A stretch of DNA of 64,000 nt, taken from assembly GCA_041653935.1 (NCBI GenBank), contig JBAZEO010000002.1, forward strand, positions 248,001 through 312,000, in the 5' to 3' direction. Positions 25,333 through 34,313 of the stretch are shown here, piece by piece. This DNA is from JAYEHL01 sp041653935 (GTDB taxonomy: Bacteria; Chloroflexota; Dehalococcoidia; E44-bin15). The translations under genes were made by a program, and so were the position numbers. The notes under the pieces are model-generated. The model saw only the letters and a program-made list of their open reading frames with translations. It was not told the DNA's origin and did not search any database. Within the stretch, counting starts at the first letter, position 1, and every line of letters starts with the position of its first letter.

Positions 25333-26745
25333 CTAACGCTTCTTTGCCTCTTTGAAGGCATACTGGCTTGGAGCGAAACCCTTGGCACGAGCGGCAGCCT
25401 CGGACCCGAAGATTATCAGGTTCTCCGGTTTTATCTTCTCCAGCATGAAGCTGTCCGAGCTGTAATATTTCTTATGTTCCGCAGTGCCCTCATGCCACTT
25501 CGCGCTGGCGATATAAGGCACCTGGGCTTCATATTCACAATAGACGCATCTTAATATCAGCGGCCGGCCCCTGAGCACCTTGTACTTATGCTGGATATAG
25601 CCCTTCTCCGTCTTCTGATTGGTCACGCACCTGTTATTGGGACAGGTGACATCGTAAACCTGCCCCGCAGGGATATCCACAGTCTTCGATACGATATCGG
25701 CCTCACCCTTTGCTATCTTGGCGGTCTTGGCGCCGAGGAGGAGAGATATGAGCGCCATCCTTATCGGCACGCCGCTGGCCACCTGTTTGAAATACATGCT
25801 GCGCGGGTCTTCGTCAACCTCATAGGCCAACTCATCGATGCGCGGCAGCGGATGCATGACCAGAGCATCCTTGAACTGCTTGGCCTTCAGCAGCTTTTTA
25901 TTGACAACGGGGTAGTCCGAATCCTTGCCCTCGGCGCCACCCTCAAGCCTCTCTTTCTGCAGCCTGGTGATATAAAGCGCATCGATGCCCTTCTGCATCT
26001 CGACCTCAAGGCTGACATCGGGTATGTTCGTGAGCTGATGCGGATTGCTTGGGGTTACGTATATTGCATCCACTTGCGAGATAAGATCCCCCGAGCTTTT
26101 CTTTTTGTCATCATATTTCTCGAACACACCGCCATAGTCAGAGGTAAGTTTACGTATTACATGTTCCGGCAACCCGAGGCCGGCGCCGGTGCGAAAGTGG
26201 ATGTTGGCCCCAAAGCGCGCCAGAGCATATGAAAGTGAATGCACCGTGCGCCCGTACTTCAGGTCACCCCACAGCGCGATCTTGAGCCCCTGCAGACTCT
26301 TGCGCTGACTTTTTATGGTATAGAGGTCGATGAGCGTCTGCGACGGATGCTCATGCCCGCCGTCGCCGGCATTGATCACCGGAATACCGGCGTAGTCCGC
26401 CACCACCCTGGCCGCCCCCTCCCAGGGATGGCGGATGGCGATGATATCGGCGTAGCTGCCAACGACGCGCGCCATGTCTGCGATGCTCTCGCCCTTGGAA
26501 AGCGATGTGTTGCCCAGGTCCATGACGGAGATGACCCTGCCGCCCAGGCGGTGCATCGCGGTCTCAAATGACATTCTTGTTCGCGTGCTGGGCTCAAAGA
26601 AGAGGCTGGCCAGTATCTTCCCCTGGCACAGGTGCGACTGCTCGCGGAGCGAGGCCGAATACTCATCTGCCACAGAAAAGACAGCTTCTATCTCCTTATT
26701 CGAGAGGTCATCAATGGTGATCAGGCTTCTATTCGCTAAACTCAT
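25333..26745 (-). CDS. pyrB: Aspartate carbamoyltransferase with PyrI-like zinc domain fusion
   Basis: ATG at 26745 is chosen because AAAGGAG precedes it; it overlaps pyrR by 17 nt. Residues 1-~345 are a full ATCase catalytic chain (FFEPSTRTRMSFE, the HPWEG and GGHEHPSQTL segments, MHPLPRIDEL). The tail then shows C368-x4-C373 and C400-x2-C403 in CPNNRC...LRCVYCEYEA, the cysteine pattern of the PyrI regulatory-chain zinc domain. The last ~45 residues (EKIKPENLIIFGSEAAARAK) resemble an Ada-type metal-binding module without its cysteines. Only the zinc part of PyrI is present; the nucleotide-binding allosteric domain is missing. PyrB-PyrI fusions are known, for example in Thermotoga. Confidence 0.93.
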   Translation of the reverse strand: MSLANRSLITIDDLSNKEIEAVFSVADEYSASLREQSHLCQGKILASLFFEPSTRTRMSFETAMHRLGGRVISVMDLGNTSLSKGESIADMARVVGSYADIIAIRHPWEGAARVVADYAGIPVINAGDGGHEHPSQTLIDLYTIKSQRKSLQGLKIALWGDLKYGRTVHSLSYALARFGANIHFRTGAGLGLPEHVIRKLTSDYGGVFEKYDDKKKSSGDLISQVDAIYVTPSNPHQLTNIPDVSLEVEMQKGIDALYITRLQKERLEGGAEGKDSDYPVVNKKLLKAKQFKDALVMHPLPRIDELAYEVDEDPRSMYFKQVASGVPIRMALISLLLGAKTAKIAKGEADIVSKTVDIPAGQVYDVTCPNNRCVTNQKTEKGYIQHKYKVLRGRPLILRCVYCEYEAQVPYIASAKWHEGTAEHKKYYSSDSFMLEKIKPENLIIFGSEAAARAKGFAPSQYAFKEAKKR

Positions 26746-27328
26746 GGCGAACTCCTTTCGGCAACGTATCGCTGCCTTGCTCTGTTTTACCCTGACCATT
26801 TGTTACAAGCAGCACCGCATCGCTCCCGTCGATCTCCTTCAGCCGCACTGTGACCTTGTCATAAGCAGCCGTCGGTATATTCTTGCCCACATAATCAGCA
26901 CGGATGGGAAGCTCCCTGTGTCCCCGGTCAACGAGTACGACCAGCTGGATGGACTGCGGGCGGCCGAAGTCTATCAGGGCATCCATCGCCGCCCTGATGG
27001 TCCGGCCCGTGAACAGCACATCATCGACAAGGATGATGCGTTTCTCCTCAAAATCGGGGGGGATATCCGTATGGCGCAGCGGTGTTATGGACTCGGTGGA
27101 TGAAAGATCGTCGCGGTGTAAAGTTATATCGAGGGCGCCGACGGCGGCTCCTTTGCGCTCGAACCCCTCTATGCAGGCGGCGATCCGCTTGGCCAGGGGC
27201 ACGCCGCGCGTGTGTACGCCGATAAATAGAAGGTCTTCGCAGCCGCGGTTGCGCTCTACTATCTCATGTGAGATACGGGTAACGGCGCGGCGGATGTCCT
27301 GCTCGTCAAGCAGAACTTTTTCAGGCAT
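26729..27328 (-). CDS. pyrR: Bifunctional pyr operon regulator/uracil phosphoribosyltransferase
   Basis: A 199-aa type I phosphoribosyltransferase fold with the PRPP loop IILVDDVLFTGRTIRAAMDAL and the DRGHRELPIRADYVGKN region typical of PyrR. It binds UMP/PRPP and folds the pyr leader RNA towards termination. An upstream anti-antiterminator-like hairpin and a terminator lie exactly where expected. It is slightly longer than the usual ~180 residues because of a C-terminal tail. Confidence 0.95.
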   Translation of the reverse strand: MPEKVLLDEQDIRRAVTRISHEIVERNRGCEDLLFIGVHTRGVPLAKRIAACIEGFERKGAAVGALDITLHRDDLSSTESITPLRHTDIPPDFEEKRIILVDDVLFTGRTIRAAMDALIDFGRPQSIQLVVLVDRGHRELPIRADYVGKNIPTAAYDKVTVRLKEIDGSDAVLLVTNGQGKTEQGSDTLPKGVRHEFSE

Positions 27329-27364
27329 AAAAAATCCCCTCGTCCATGGATATGGAAAGGGGAT
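27329..27364 (-). terminator. pyr attenuator terminator
   Basis: On the - strand ATCCCCT and AGGGGAT pair (7 bp) around a loop and are followed by six T, ending right at the pyrR ATG. Read-through of this hairpin is needed to express the operon. Confidence 0.85.
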
Positions 27365-27403
27365 ATGTATTCTTGTTTATATAGTTCACTGCGTACTTCC
27401 TTT

Positions 27404-27421
27404 CCAGCCTCACAGGGCTGG
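27404..27421 (-). promoter_or_regulatory. PyrR-binding RNA hairpin
   Basis: The - strand reads CCAGCC-CTGTGA-GGCTGG. Bases 27406-27419 give AGCCCTGTGAGGCT, which matches the PyrR consensus ARUCCNGNGAGGYU at 13 of 14 positions. Confidence 0.85.
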
Positions 27422-27449
27422 TATTAAAGGTTATCGCTAAGGTTTATAT

Positions 27450-27479
27450 ATTATAACATTTCTTTCAGGGAACTTTCAA
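27450..27479 (-). promoter_or_regulatory. pyr operon promoter
   Basis: TTGAAA (27474-27479) and TATAAT (27450-27455) on the - strand, spacer 18 nt. The leader that follows contains the PyrR hairpin and the terminator. Confidence 0.7.
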
Positions 27480-27598
27480 CCGCATTTCTGCAAATCGACG
27501 GGGACATCGGAATGTTTGCCCTTCCATACGTATATTGGGAATTCGATCTAATAAAATTACGGTTGAATGTTGCGTTCTGATTTTCGTCTTCGGTGTGG

Positions 27599-29173
27599 CT
27601 AAATCTTTTCGATATCAGGAAACTCAGGTGGCGAAGATAATTCCTCAAGAGACACGCCGTTACGATTTCGTAAGCGCCTATGTTCTTCGAAGCGCACGCC
27701 GATACTTAGGTAGATGAGTGCTGAACGGGCAAGTGCTAGAAGGTGCAAGGCTTTGGCTTCAAATTGGTGACGAGACACCATCAATGCCAAATCATTTGGT
27801 GGGCTGGCTGCGGGCTCATCTAATGTAATTCGCAAATACTTGTGCTCAAGGCAATTTCTAATATCACTTAAGCCACGAGCTTCCGGCTCCGCTACCTCGT
27901 CGGTCTCCTTCTCAAAGAAGTCTTTGGCAAGCCAATACAATGCGCAGAATGCCCAATTCTCGTTCTGGTCGAATTCCTTTCTGATTTGTGTTTTGTCGCC
28001 ATATCGCCAAAGCCCTCGGAATGAAACCTGTTTGTCAGGTATACCTAGCCCCATATAGCCGTTCAGAAAGAAGCCTACTTTGTCAAAAAGAGAATAGGAA
28101 ATTCTGTAAGCAGCTTTAACCTTTTCGATAGCTAGTGAAAGCGTTGGCCGAGGTTCAGTCAAGATAAGAAGCACATCCTTGTCCGAGAAGTGGAGGACCT
28201 TTTTGGTTAAGCCTTCGTAGAGCATCCATCGTGCCGATACGTATTCTTGCTTCATCTGGCCGAAGAAGCTACCAAATGTATAAGGCGCATCATCCGGCAC
28301 TGTGTGGGCAACCAGACCTAGTGAGTCTGTAGTAACAATGGTATAGCTACCTAAGTCGTTCAATGGATTTAGATATAGACAGTTGGCTAGGCACCAACGG
28401 CGATAGTCATGCTCTTCTTTCGTCGATGAGGTGTCTGGATAAGTGAAGGGATCGAGTTTAGCCGCAGCTTCTATATCTATCATAGACTCAATCTTCTTTT
28501 TAAGTTCTTCAGTCACTTCTAGGTTGCGTTTATCGCGTGGATGCGTATATATCGCTGTCGATGCAAGGGCTGCTGACGCTTCCTTGTGCGCCATCAATAG
28601 GAAAAGGATTCGGTCGTTCTCGTCTTTTAGAGATTTAGCGTATTCGACAAAGATTTGAGCACGGTTGCAAAGTGTCATTCCGAAGTTAGGCAGGATATCG
28701 AGAGCGCGGTGCCAGTATTCAATGGCCTCTATAACCCGACCTGAAATTTGCAGACGGTTACCAAGATTGTTGAGAATCTTGCATCGCTCGATATCGGGAA
28801 TTTGGTTGAACTTTGGATTTGAGACGGCGCGCCGAGCGAAAAAAATCTCGCGTGCCAACGTGGGTTGTTCCCAATGCCATCTTGTGCCGTATCTGTTTCC
28901 TGCTATGGCGTTAGCCCTAGCGGCATCAAGGCGGATAGCTAATTCGTCACGAAAGCCTTTATGATCAAGAATCTCATACCAAGACAAGGCACACTCAAGA
29001 CATTCCTTGCGTCCAAGTTCTATGGATAGTTCAGCTAGTGTATCAGCACGTATGAGAGCATCCTCGTCTTGTCGCCCTTCAATTCCTTCTGCCATGAGAC
29101 GGTCACAAGCGGCATTCTTGGCCAGACGGGTTCGCTCCATCATTGCAGCGACGAGCTTGATTTCTTCCTTCAT
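27599..29173 (-). CDS. LA2681-like HEPN-domain protein with TPR-like N-terminus
   Basis: A 524-aa protein. The N-terminal half is helical with TPR-like pairs (ILNNLGNRLQISGRVIEAIEYWHRAL); the C-terminal half looks like the LA2681-type HEPN domain, with its Rx4H catalytic motif as RNCLEH at 439-444. HEPN domains with this motif are typically RNases in toxins and defence proteins. It stands alone between pyrR and tmk, with no antitoxin-like partner next to it, and its base composition is a little more AT-rich than the neighbours. ATG at 29173 is used; the ribosome site is weak. The target is unknown. Confidence 0.7.
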   Translation of the reverse strand: MKEEIKLVAAMMERTRLAKNAACDRLMAEGIEGRQDEDALIRADTLAELSIELGRKECLECALSWYEILDHKGFRDELAIRLDAARANAIAGNRYGTRWHWEQPTLAREIFFARRAVSNPKFNQIPDIERCKILNNLGNRLQISGRVIEAIEYWHRALDILPNFGMTLCNRAQIFVEYAKSLKDENDRILFLLMAHKEASAALASTAIYTHPRDKRNLEVTEELKKKIESMIDIEAAAKLDPFTYPDTSSTKEEHDYRRWCLANCLYLNPLNDLGSYTIVTTDSLGLVAHTVPDDAPYTFGSFFGQMKQEYVSARWMLYEGLTKKVLHFSDKDVLLILTEPRPTLSLAIEKVKAAYRISYSLFDKVGFFLNGYMGLGIPDKQVSFRGLWRYGDKTQIRKEFDQNENWAFCALYWLAKDFFEKETDEVAEPEARGLSDIRNCLEHKYLRITLDEPAASPPNDLALMVSRHQFEAKALHLLALARSALIYLSIGVRFEEHRRLRNRNGVSLEELSSPPEFPDIEKI

Positions 29174-29244
29174 TGGAATTTACCTATCACTGCATGAATC
29201 CTGGGATGCCAGCATGAGATTGAACAATATGATTGTCCCAACAT

Positions 29245-29853
29245 CTATCGCTTAGGCAGCAATCCGACCACCTTGTCCCAGATGATCCTCTCGATCATGC
29301 TCTTGGAAAGAGAACCGTCGACGACCATCCACAGCTTCGGGTCGGCCTTGCACATCTCAAGATAGCCCTGCTTCACGCGCTTGTGGAAGGCGAAATCCTC
29401 AAGCTCAAAGCGGTCCTTGTTGCGCTTGCGCGAAAGTGCCTGCTCAACATCCGTATCGAGGAAGATGATTAAGTCCGGCTTCAGGCCGGAGGTGGCGATG
29501 TCGTTCACTGTATCGATCATTTTAAGATCAAGTCCGCGGCCGTAGCCCTGATAGGCGATGGTGGAGTGGTAGAAGCGGTCGCAGAGAACAACCTTGCCTT
29601 CCTTCAGTGCCGGCCTAATGACATTATTGACCAACTGCGCGCGCGAGGCATTGAACAGCAGGAGCTCGGCTACAGGATCGCTGTCCATCTCCCCCTTGAG
29701 CCAGTGCCGCACCTCGCGACCCAGCGGCGTCCCCCCGGGCTCCTGCGTCAGGATCACAGGCACCTTGGAGCTGGTGATATTGCGGAACAGGGCCTTGGCC
29801 TGGGTGCTCTTGCCGCACCCCTCGCCGCCTTCAAATGTTATGAATAGCGACAA
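29245..29853 (-). CDS. tmk: Thymidylate kinase
   Basis: A 202-aa P-loop kinase: ITFEGGEGCGKSTQAK, the DRFYHSTIAYQGYGRGLD motif, and LIIFLDTDVEQALSRKRNKD. It converts dTMP to dTDP. The start is TTG (29853) with AAGGAG 7 nt upstream. Normal length. Confidence 0.95.
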   Translation of the reverse strand: MSLFITFEGGEGCGKSTQAKALFRNITSSKVPVILTQEPGGTPLGREVRHWLKGEMDSDPVAELLLFNASRAQLVNNVIRPALKEGKVVLCDRFYHSTIAYQGYGRGLDLKMIDTVNDIATSGLKPDLIIFLDTDVEQALSRKRNKDRFELEDFAFHKRVKQGYLEMCKADPKLWMVVDGSLSKSMIERIIWDKVVGLLPKR

Positions 29854-29963
29854 ATCCGACTCCTTCTTAATATGTCATTGCCCGACTTGATCCCCGCTTT
29901 CGCGGGGACGCAATCCAGATGTGTGAATAATCTGGTTAAGCCAGATGCTGGCATTTTCCGAAC

Positions 29964-29994
29964 CCCTTGTAGTCCCCCATACGTTGGGGGACTT
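29964..29994. terminator. Hairpin with T-tract between tmk and the R3H ATPase gene
   Basis: AGTCCCCCA/TTGGGGGACT pair around TACG and are followed by TTTTTT on the + strand. Genes on both sides are on the - strand, so it would terminate antisense transcription. The surrounding 238 nt also hold GC-rich palindromes (29889-29911, 30026-30050, 30053-30090) and no gene. Confidence 0.45.
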
Positions 29995-30091
29995 TTTTAA
30001 TTTGAGTCTCCTTCCCTCTTACTCCCTTCCCTCAAGGAAGGGAGAACTTACTTCCCTCTCCCTCCGCACGGGAGAGGGTCAGGGTGAGGGC

Positions 30092-31612
30092 TCATCCGTG
30101 ATAAATTCTAACATGCCGGTGCGGCTCGCGCCCCGTGCTATGCGACCTCAAATCGAATCTCTCGGCAAGCTGATGCTGCAGCATCCTGATATATGAATTC
30201 TGCGGGCTGAGCTCCACTTCCGTCTGCTTGCCCTGCGCAACCCGTGATATGGCGTCCTCCGCCTCTTTAATAGCCGAATTGGAAGGGTCTTCGGTCTGCC
30301 TGATATCGAATATATTCATCAGCGACTGTTCCATCTGCGATATCCTGTTGTTCTTGAGAACATAGATCGGGATGCCCAGCGCCTCCGCATCATGCAGTGG
30401 TTGCGGCTTCCTGCGATAATAGCTCTTGGAGGTCATCACCAGCGTCGCATCCTTAACATTGTTCGTAATCTCTACATTAAGGTTTAATTTTTCCAGCGTC
30501 TGCTCCAGCTTGCCGCGGTTGATGCCGAAGGGATATATCCTTGTGTCAGTGCCTGCGCTGCTTGCGTGCTCTCTCCTGGTCTCCTGTTTAGCTACAGGCG
30601 CCGCGGGCTTTGTCTGCTCGCGCCGCACTTCCTCGTTCTCATCCACCCATCGCAGCTCGGGCAGGATGGGACGGCCGCGCAGCATCGAATCCACCACCTC
30701 CGCCACATCGGCATGCACGGCAACATGATACCAGTCCTGAATCTCGACGACGATGTCGAAGGTGGGAGGAGCCTTGCGCTCCAGGACGGATTTCCGCGTG
30801 CCGCGCCTTCTCGCCTCCTCATCACCCAGGGTCACGCTCTGGATGCCGCCTACGAGATCGGCCAGTGTCGGGTTCATCATCAGGTTTTCCAGCGTATTGC
30901 CGTGCGCAGTCGCCACCAGCTGGACGCCTCGCTCAGCTATAGTCCGCGCCGCATGCGCCTCCAGCTCCGTACCTATCTCATCGATGACGATCACCTGCGG
31001 CATGTGGTTCTCCACCGCCTCGATCATAACACCGTGCTGAAGGCTGGGTGTGGCCACCTGCATACGACGCGCGCTGCCGATAGCCGGATGCGGGATATCA
31101 CCGTCGCCGGCAATCTCGTTGGAGGTATCCACAACCACCACGCGTTTCTTCAGATCATCGGCGAGGACGCGGGCCATTTCCCTGAGCATGGTGGTCTTGC
31201 CAACGCCCGGCCGGCCCATAAGCAATATGCTCTTGCCCGATTCGATCAGATCATCGATGAGCTTGATCGTGCCGTAAACCGCCCGGCCCACGCGGCAGGT
31301 GAGCCCCACAATGTTGCCGTCGCGGTTCCTGATAGCGGAGATACGGTGCAGCGTGCGCGCTATCCCCGCCCGGTTATCGCCGCCGAAGGCGCCGATGCGG
31401 CTGACGACATATTCGATATCCTCGGCAGTGACTTCTTTATCGGTAAGCGTAACTTCTTCTTCCGGATAACGTGCCTGCGGAAGCCGGCCCAAATCCATGA
31501 TCACTTCAAGGAGGTCGCCCCGCTCCCTCCGTTTCTGTATCGGCTGTGCGATATATGGAGGCAACCGATCCAGTAAAGCGTCAAGATCATCTGTAATTCT
31601 CTGAAACATCAT
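30092..31612 (-). CDS. SpoIIIAA-like AAA ATPase with R3H domain
   Basis: A 506-aa protein. After an ~100-residue N-terminal region the ATPase core has Walker A GRPGVGKTT, the acidic VIVIDEIGTELEAHAARTI and LVATAHGN. A variable linker follows, and the C-terminal ~60 residues form an R3H single-stranded nucleic-acid-binding domain (NSYIRMLQHQLAERFDLRSH, R-x3-H-like). This architecture is common in Cyanobacteria and Chloroflexota. The role is not established; nucleic-acid binding is likely. It follows the next gene upstream at 5 nt, so they are cotranscribed. Confidence 0.85.
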   Translation of the reverse strand: MMFQRITDDLDALLDRLPPYIAQPIQKRRERGDLLEVIMDLGRLPQARYPEEEVTLTDKEVTAEDIEYVVSRIGAFGGDNRAGIARTLHRISAIRNRDGNIVGLTCRVGRAVYGTIKLIDDLIESGKSILLMGRPGVGKTTMLREMARVLADDLKKRVVVVDTSNEIAGDGDIPHPAIGSARRMQVATPSLQHGVMIEAVENHMPQVIVIDEIGTELEAHAARTIAERGVQLVATAHGNTLENLMMNPTLADLVGGIQSVTLGDEEARRRGTRKSVLERKAPPTFDIVVEIQDWYHVAVHADVAEVVDSMLRGRPILPELRWVDENEEVRREQTKPAAPVAKQETRREHASSAGTDTRIYPFGINRGKLEQTLEKLNLNVEITNNVKDATLVMTSKSYYRRKPQPLHDAEALGIPIYVLKNNRISQMEQSLMNIFDIRQTEDPSNSAIKEAEDAISRVAQGKQTEVELSPQNSYIRMLQHQLAERFDLRSHSTGREPHRHVRIYHG

Positions 31613-31617
31613 TCACC

Positions 31618-32541
31618 TCACGCACGCATGGGAATAAACTGCGGCTCTTCAACTCTGATCACATTCTCTCTAATCATCGCCTCAAACTTTGATACCTGCT
31701 CAAACTGCGAATTTTCCAGCATACCGCGCAACTGCCACTGGGCGACAGAGACTATACTGAATATCTGCGCCTTGCCGCCCAGACAATTTAAAGCATGATT
31801 GACCAGCCATTCCAGTCCCACGCCCTCTATATGACGGAAGATTATCTCAAAACAGCCAGTTCGCCCGGAGAACGAGATTCGTAAAAAACCCTCCAGCGTG
31901 TCCCTCCTGTACGCTAGTAATTCCGTACGATGCTCAAACCACGAGCAGCACCCGGACCTGTCCTGCCACTCTTCAAATGTCAGGCCTTCAGCGCTCCTGA
32001 CTGCGAGGGGTGCCGATGAATTATACAGGGTGTAAAGGGACACCTCCTCCCCCTTTGACAAGACGCGTATCGCATACTGTTCCGGCGCCGGCACAGACCT
32101 GGGCACAGACCTGTTTCCGTATTTATAGATATAGTAAGTATTATAAGAAGTGAACCCGGCACGCCTGGCCACATCGATCACGGTACTGTTGACGGAAAGG
32201 TTGATAAACAGCTTACGCACACCACGCCTGGCAGCGGAAGCGCCCACGTATTCCAAAAGGGCATAGCAATGCTTCTCGTCGCTTGCCTGCAGATAGTCCA
32301 CATACCATATTTTAGATTCTTTATTGCTTTTTACAGAGATAAGGCTGTTGATCCGGCCATCTTCATCGGTGACCCAGGTGCGCCGCCTCCCCTTCAAGGG
32401 AAGCCAGTGTTCCAGGAAGACCTCCGGCGAGAAGAAGTTGCCCCTGCCCGGCACCTCACGGGAGATGGCCTCGTTATGACGCTCAAGCGGAGACGAGAAA
32501 AAGAACGACAACACATCCGTGCGATATATTGCTCGTATCAT
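31618..32541 (-). CDS. GNAT-like acetyltransferase domain protein
   Basis: A 307-aa protein I can only class loosely. Residues about 60-145 show a GNAT-like pattern (WYVDYLQA, then HCYALLEYVGASAARRGVRKLFINL, then DVARRAGFTSYNTYYIYKYG). The second half repeats a similar mixed alpha/beta pattern and may be a second, degenerate GNAT domain. It overlaps pdxT by 4 nt and precedes the R3H ATPase gene at 5 nt. The substrate is unknown. Confidence 0.55.
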   Translation of the reverse strand: MIRAIYRTDVLSFFFSSPLERHNEAISREVPGRGNFFSPEVFLEHWLPLKGRRRTWVTDEDGRINSLISVKSNKESKIWYVDYLQASDEKHCYALLEYVGASAARRGVRKLFINLSVNSTVIDVARRAGFTSYNTYYIYKYGNRSVPRSVPAPEQYAIRVLSKGEEVSLYTLYNSSAPLAVRSAEGLTFEEWQDRSGCCSWFEHRTELLAYRRDTLEGFLRISFSGRTGCFEIIFRHIEGVGLEWLVNHALNCLGGKAQIFSIVSVAQWQLRGMLENSQFEQVSKFEAMIRENVIRVEEPQFIPMRA

Positions 32542-33140
32542 CTCTTCACGCTATTACGAACTATATCCAGAAAGTAAGCATGCAATCGGAGGTCAGCGGT
32601 AAGCTCGGGATGAAAGGATAAAGCCAATATATTGCCTTGCCTTGCAGCCACCGCGGTCCCATCGGACAAACGCGCCAGCACCTCGACCCCGGCCCCGACA
32701 TGCTCGATAAACGGCGCCCGGATGAAAACTCCGTGATATGGTTTCCTTCCGATGACAGGGATTGATAGATCAGTTTCAAAGCTGTCTATCTGCCTGCCGA
32801 AGCCATTGCGATGAACCTTGATATCCATCACATCGAGCGTTGGGGCACCTATATCAGCTATCTTGTGAGAGAGGACGATCATTCCAGCGCATGTGCCCAT
32901 CACGGGGAATCCACTTCGTATAAGTTTTCGCAGCGGAGCGGTTAACCCATAATCCCTCATCAGCCTCGCCATAGTGGTACTCTCCCCACCCGGTATAACC
33001 AGCCCATTGAGCCCATCGAATTCTTCCGGCAGACGCACCTCAGAGGCCTCAACCTTCAAGCAATTAAAACAGGCCAGATGCTCTTCAAAAGCGCCCTGCA
33101 AAGCCAGCACCCCGATCTTGATTACACTACCTTTTGGCAA
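32538..33140 (-). CDS. pdxT: Pyridoxal 5'-phosphate synthase glutaminase subunit
   Basis: A class I glutamine amidotransferase: IGVLALQGAFEEH, GLVIPGGESTTM, nucleophile Cys in GTCAGMIVLSHK and the His-Glu pair in LSFHPELT. It supplies ammonia to PdxS. The TTG at 33140 is preferred because GAGGTGGG precedes it; a TTG at 33161 without a good ribosome site would add 7 residues. The pdxS stop lies 36 nt before the preferred start. Confidence 0.92.
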   Translation of the reverse strand: MPKGSVIKIGVLALQGAFEEHLACFNCLKVEASEVRLPEEFDGLNGLVIPGGESTTMARLMRDYGLTAPLRKLIRSGFPVMGTCAGMIVLSHKIADIGAPTLDVMDIKVHRNGFGRQIDSFETDLSIPVIGRKPYHGVFIRAPFIEHVGAGVEVLARLSDGTAVAARQGNILALSFHPELTADLRLHAYFLDIVRNSVKR

Positions 33141-33176
33141 AGGGCCCACCTCGAACACCAATATCTACTGAGATAT

Positions 33177-34079
33177 TTACCAGCCCCTTGTGGCCAATAG
33201 GCTGTCCTCAGCTATTTTGCTTATTTCCAAGCCAGGCATAGCTTCTCCCAGACCTTTAGATACCTCAGCGATTATCTTTGGATCTCGGAAGTGGGTGGTA
33301 GCTTTCACTATGGCTTTAGCCCTTGCCTCGGGGTTACTCGACTTGAAGATTCCTGAGCCGACAAACACGCCCTCCGCCCCCAGCTGCATCATCAAAGCCG
33401 CATCCGCCGGTGTTGCTATTCCCCCGGCAGCGAAATTTACAACAGGCAGCTTCCCTGTTTTCTTAACCTCTATCACAAGCTCCAGCGGCACTCTCATGGA
33501 CTCCGCTTCCGCATCGAGTTCATCCTTAGTCATACCCTTCAAGCTGAGAATGCCGTCCATAACCGCCCGCATATGCCGAACCGCCTCCACGATGTTCCCC
33601 GTGCCGGCCTCGCCCTTGGTCCTGATCATGGCCGCGCCCTCGTTGATCCTGCGCAGCGCCTCGCCCAGGTCGCGGCAGCCGCACACGAAAGGAACCTTGA
33701 AATCATGCTTCCAGACATGGCGGCTCTCGTCTGCAGGCGTAAGCACTTCCGATTCATCTATGTAATCAACACCAAGCGCCTCCAGCACCTGCGCCTCCAC
33801 GAAATGCCCGATGCGGCACTTGGCCATCACCGGTATCGAGACCGCCGCCATTATGGCTTCTATAACCTGGGGATCGGACATGCGGGCCACGCCGCCGGCA
33901 GCGCGAATATCCGCAGGCACACGCTCCAGCGCCATCACAGCACAGGCCCCAGCCTCTTCAGCTATCCTGGCATGCTCCGGCGTAACCACATCCATGATCA
34001 CGCCGCCCTTGAGCATTTGAGCCAGGCCTGTCTTTACCTTCCAAGTGCCTTTGTTCAATTTACCTTCTTTAGCTTTCAC
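33177..34079 (-). CDS. pdxS: Pyridoxal 5'-phosphate synthase lyase subunit
   Basis: A 300-aa TIM-barrel enzyme: KGGVIMDVVTPEHARIAEEA, CAVMALERVPADIRA, catalytic lysine in VMAKCRIGHFVEAQ and lysine in VPFVCGCRDLGEALRRI. It builds PLP from ribose 5-phosphate, glyceraldehyde 3-phosphate and ammonia with PdxT. Normal length. Confidence 0.96.
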   Translation of the reverse strand: MKAKEGKLNKGTWKVKTGLAQMLKGGVIMDVVTPEHARIAEEAGACAVMALERVPADIRAAGGVARMSDPQVIEAIMAAVSIPVMAKCRIGHFVEAQVLEALGVDYIDESEVLTPADESRHVWKHDFKVPFVCGCRDLGEALRRINEGAAMIRTKGEAGTGNIVEAVRHMRAVMDGILSLKGMTKDELDAEAESMRVPLELVIEVKKTGKLPVVNFAAGGIATPADAALMMQLGAEGVFVGSGIFKSSNPEARAKAIVKATTHFRDPKIIAEVSKGLGEAMPGLEISKIAEDSLLATRGW

Positions 34080-34243
34080 ACGGATATTCTACTATTAGGG
34101 ATAGCGTAATGCAAATATCCCGACACTCAATTTTTAAAGCAACCAATTGGGCACACCCCAGTAGGAAGACTTCTGTGCTTCCATTAAATAAATCCTAAAT
34201 ATTTAATTAATACATAAAATGGCGACAAAAGCCTCTTACCATA

Positions 34244-34274
34244 TTGACAACTCATTGTAGGGCTGTGGTTTAAT
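34244..34274 (+). promoter_or_regulatory. Promoter of the first lipoprotein gene
   Basis: TTGACA (34244-34249) and TTTAAT (34269-34274), spacer 19 nt. The preceding ~160 nt back to pdxS are AT-rich and hold no gene. Confidence 0.55.
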
Positions 34275-34313
34275 ATACTAAATAAAAATATAAAAAGGGA
34301 GAAAGGAGCTGGC

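Noticed and set aside
30566..31576. 336-codon + strand frame opposite the R3H ATPase gene
   Set aside because: The - strand gene has complete Walker and R3H motifs; the opposite frame is His/Arg-rich with no recognisable domain.
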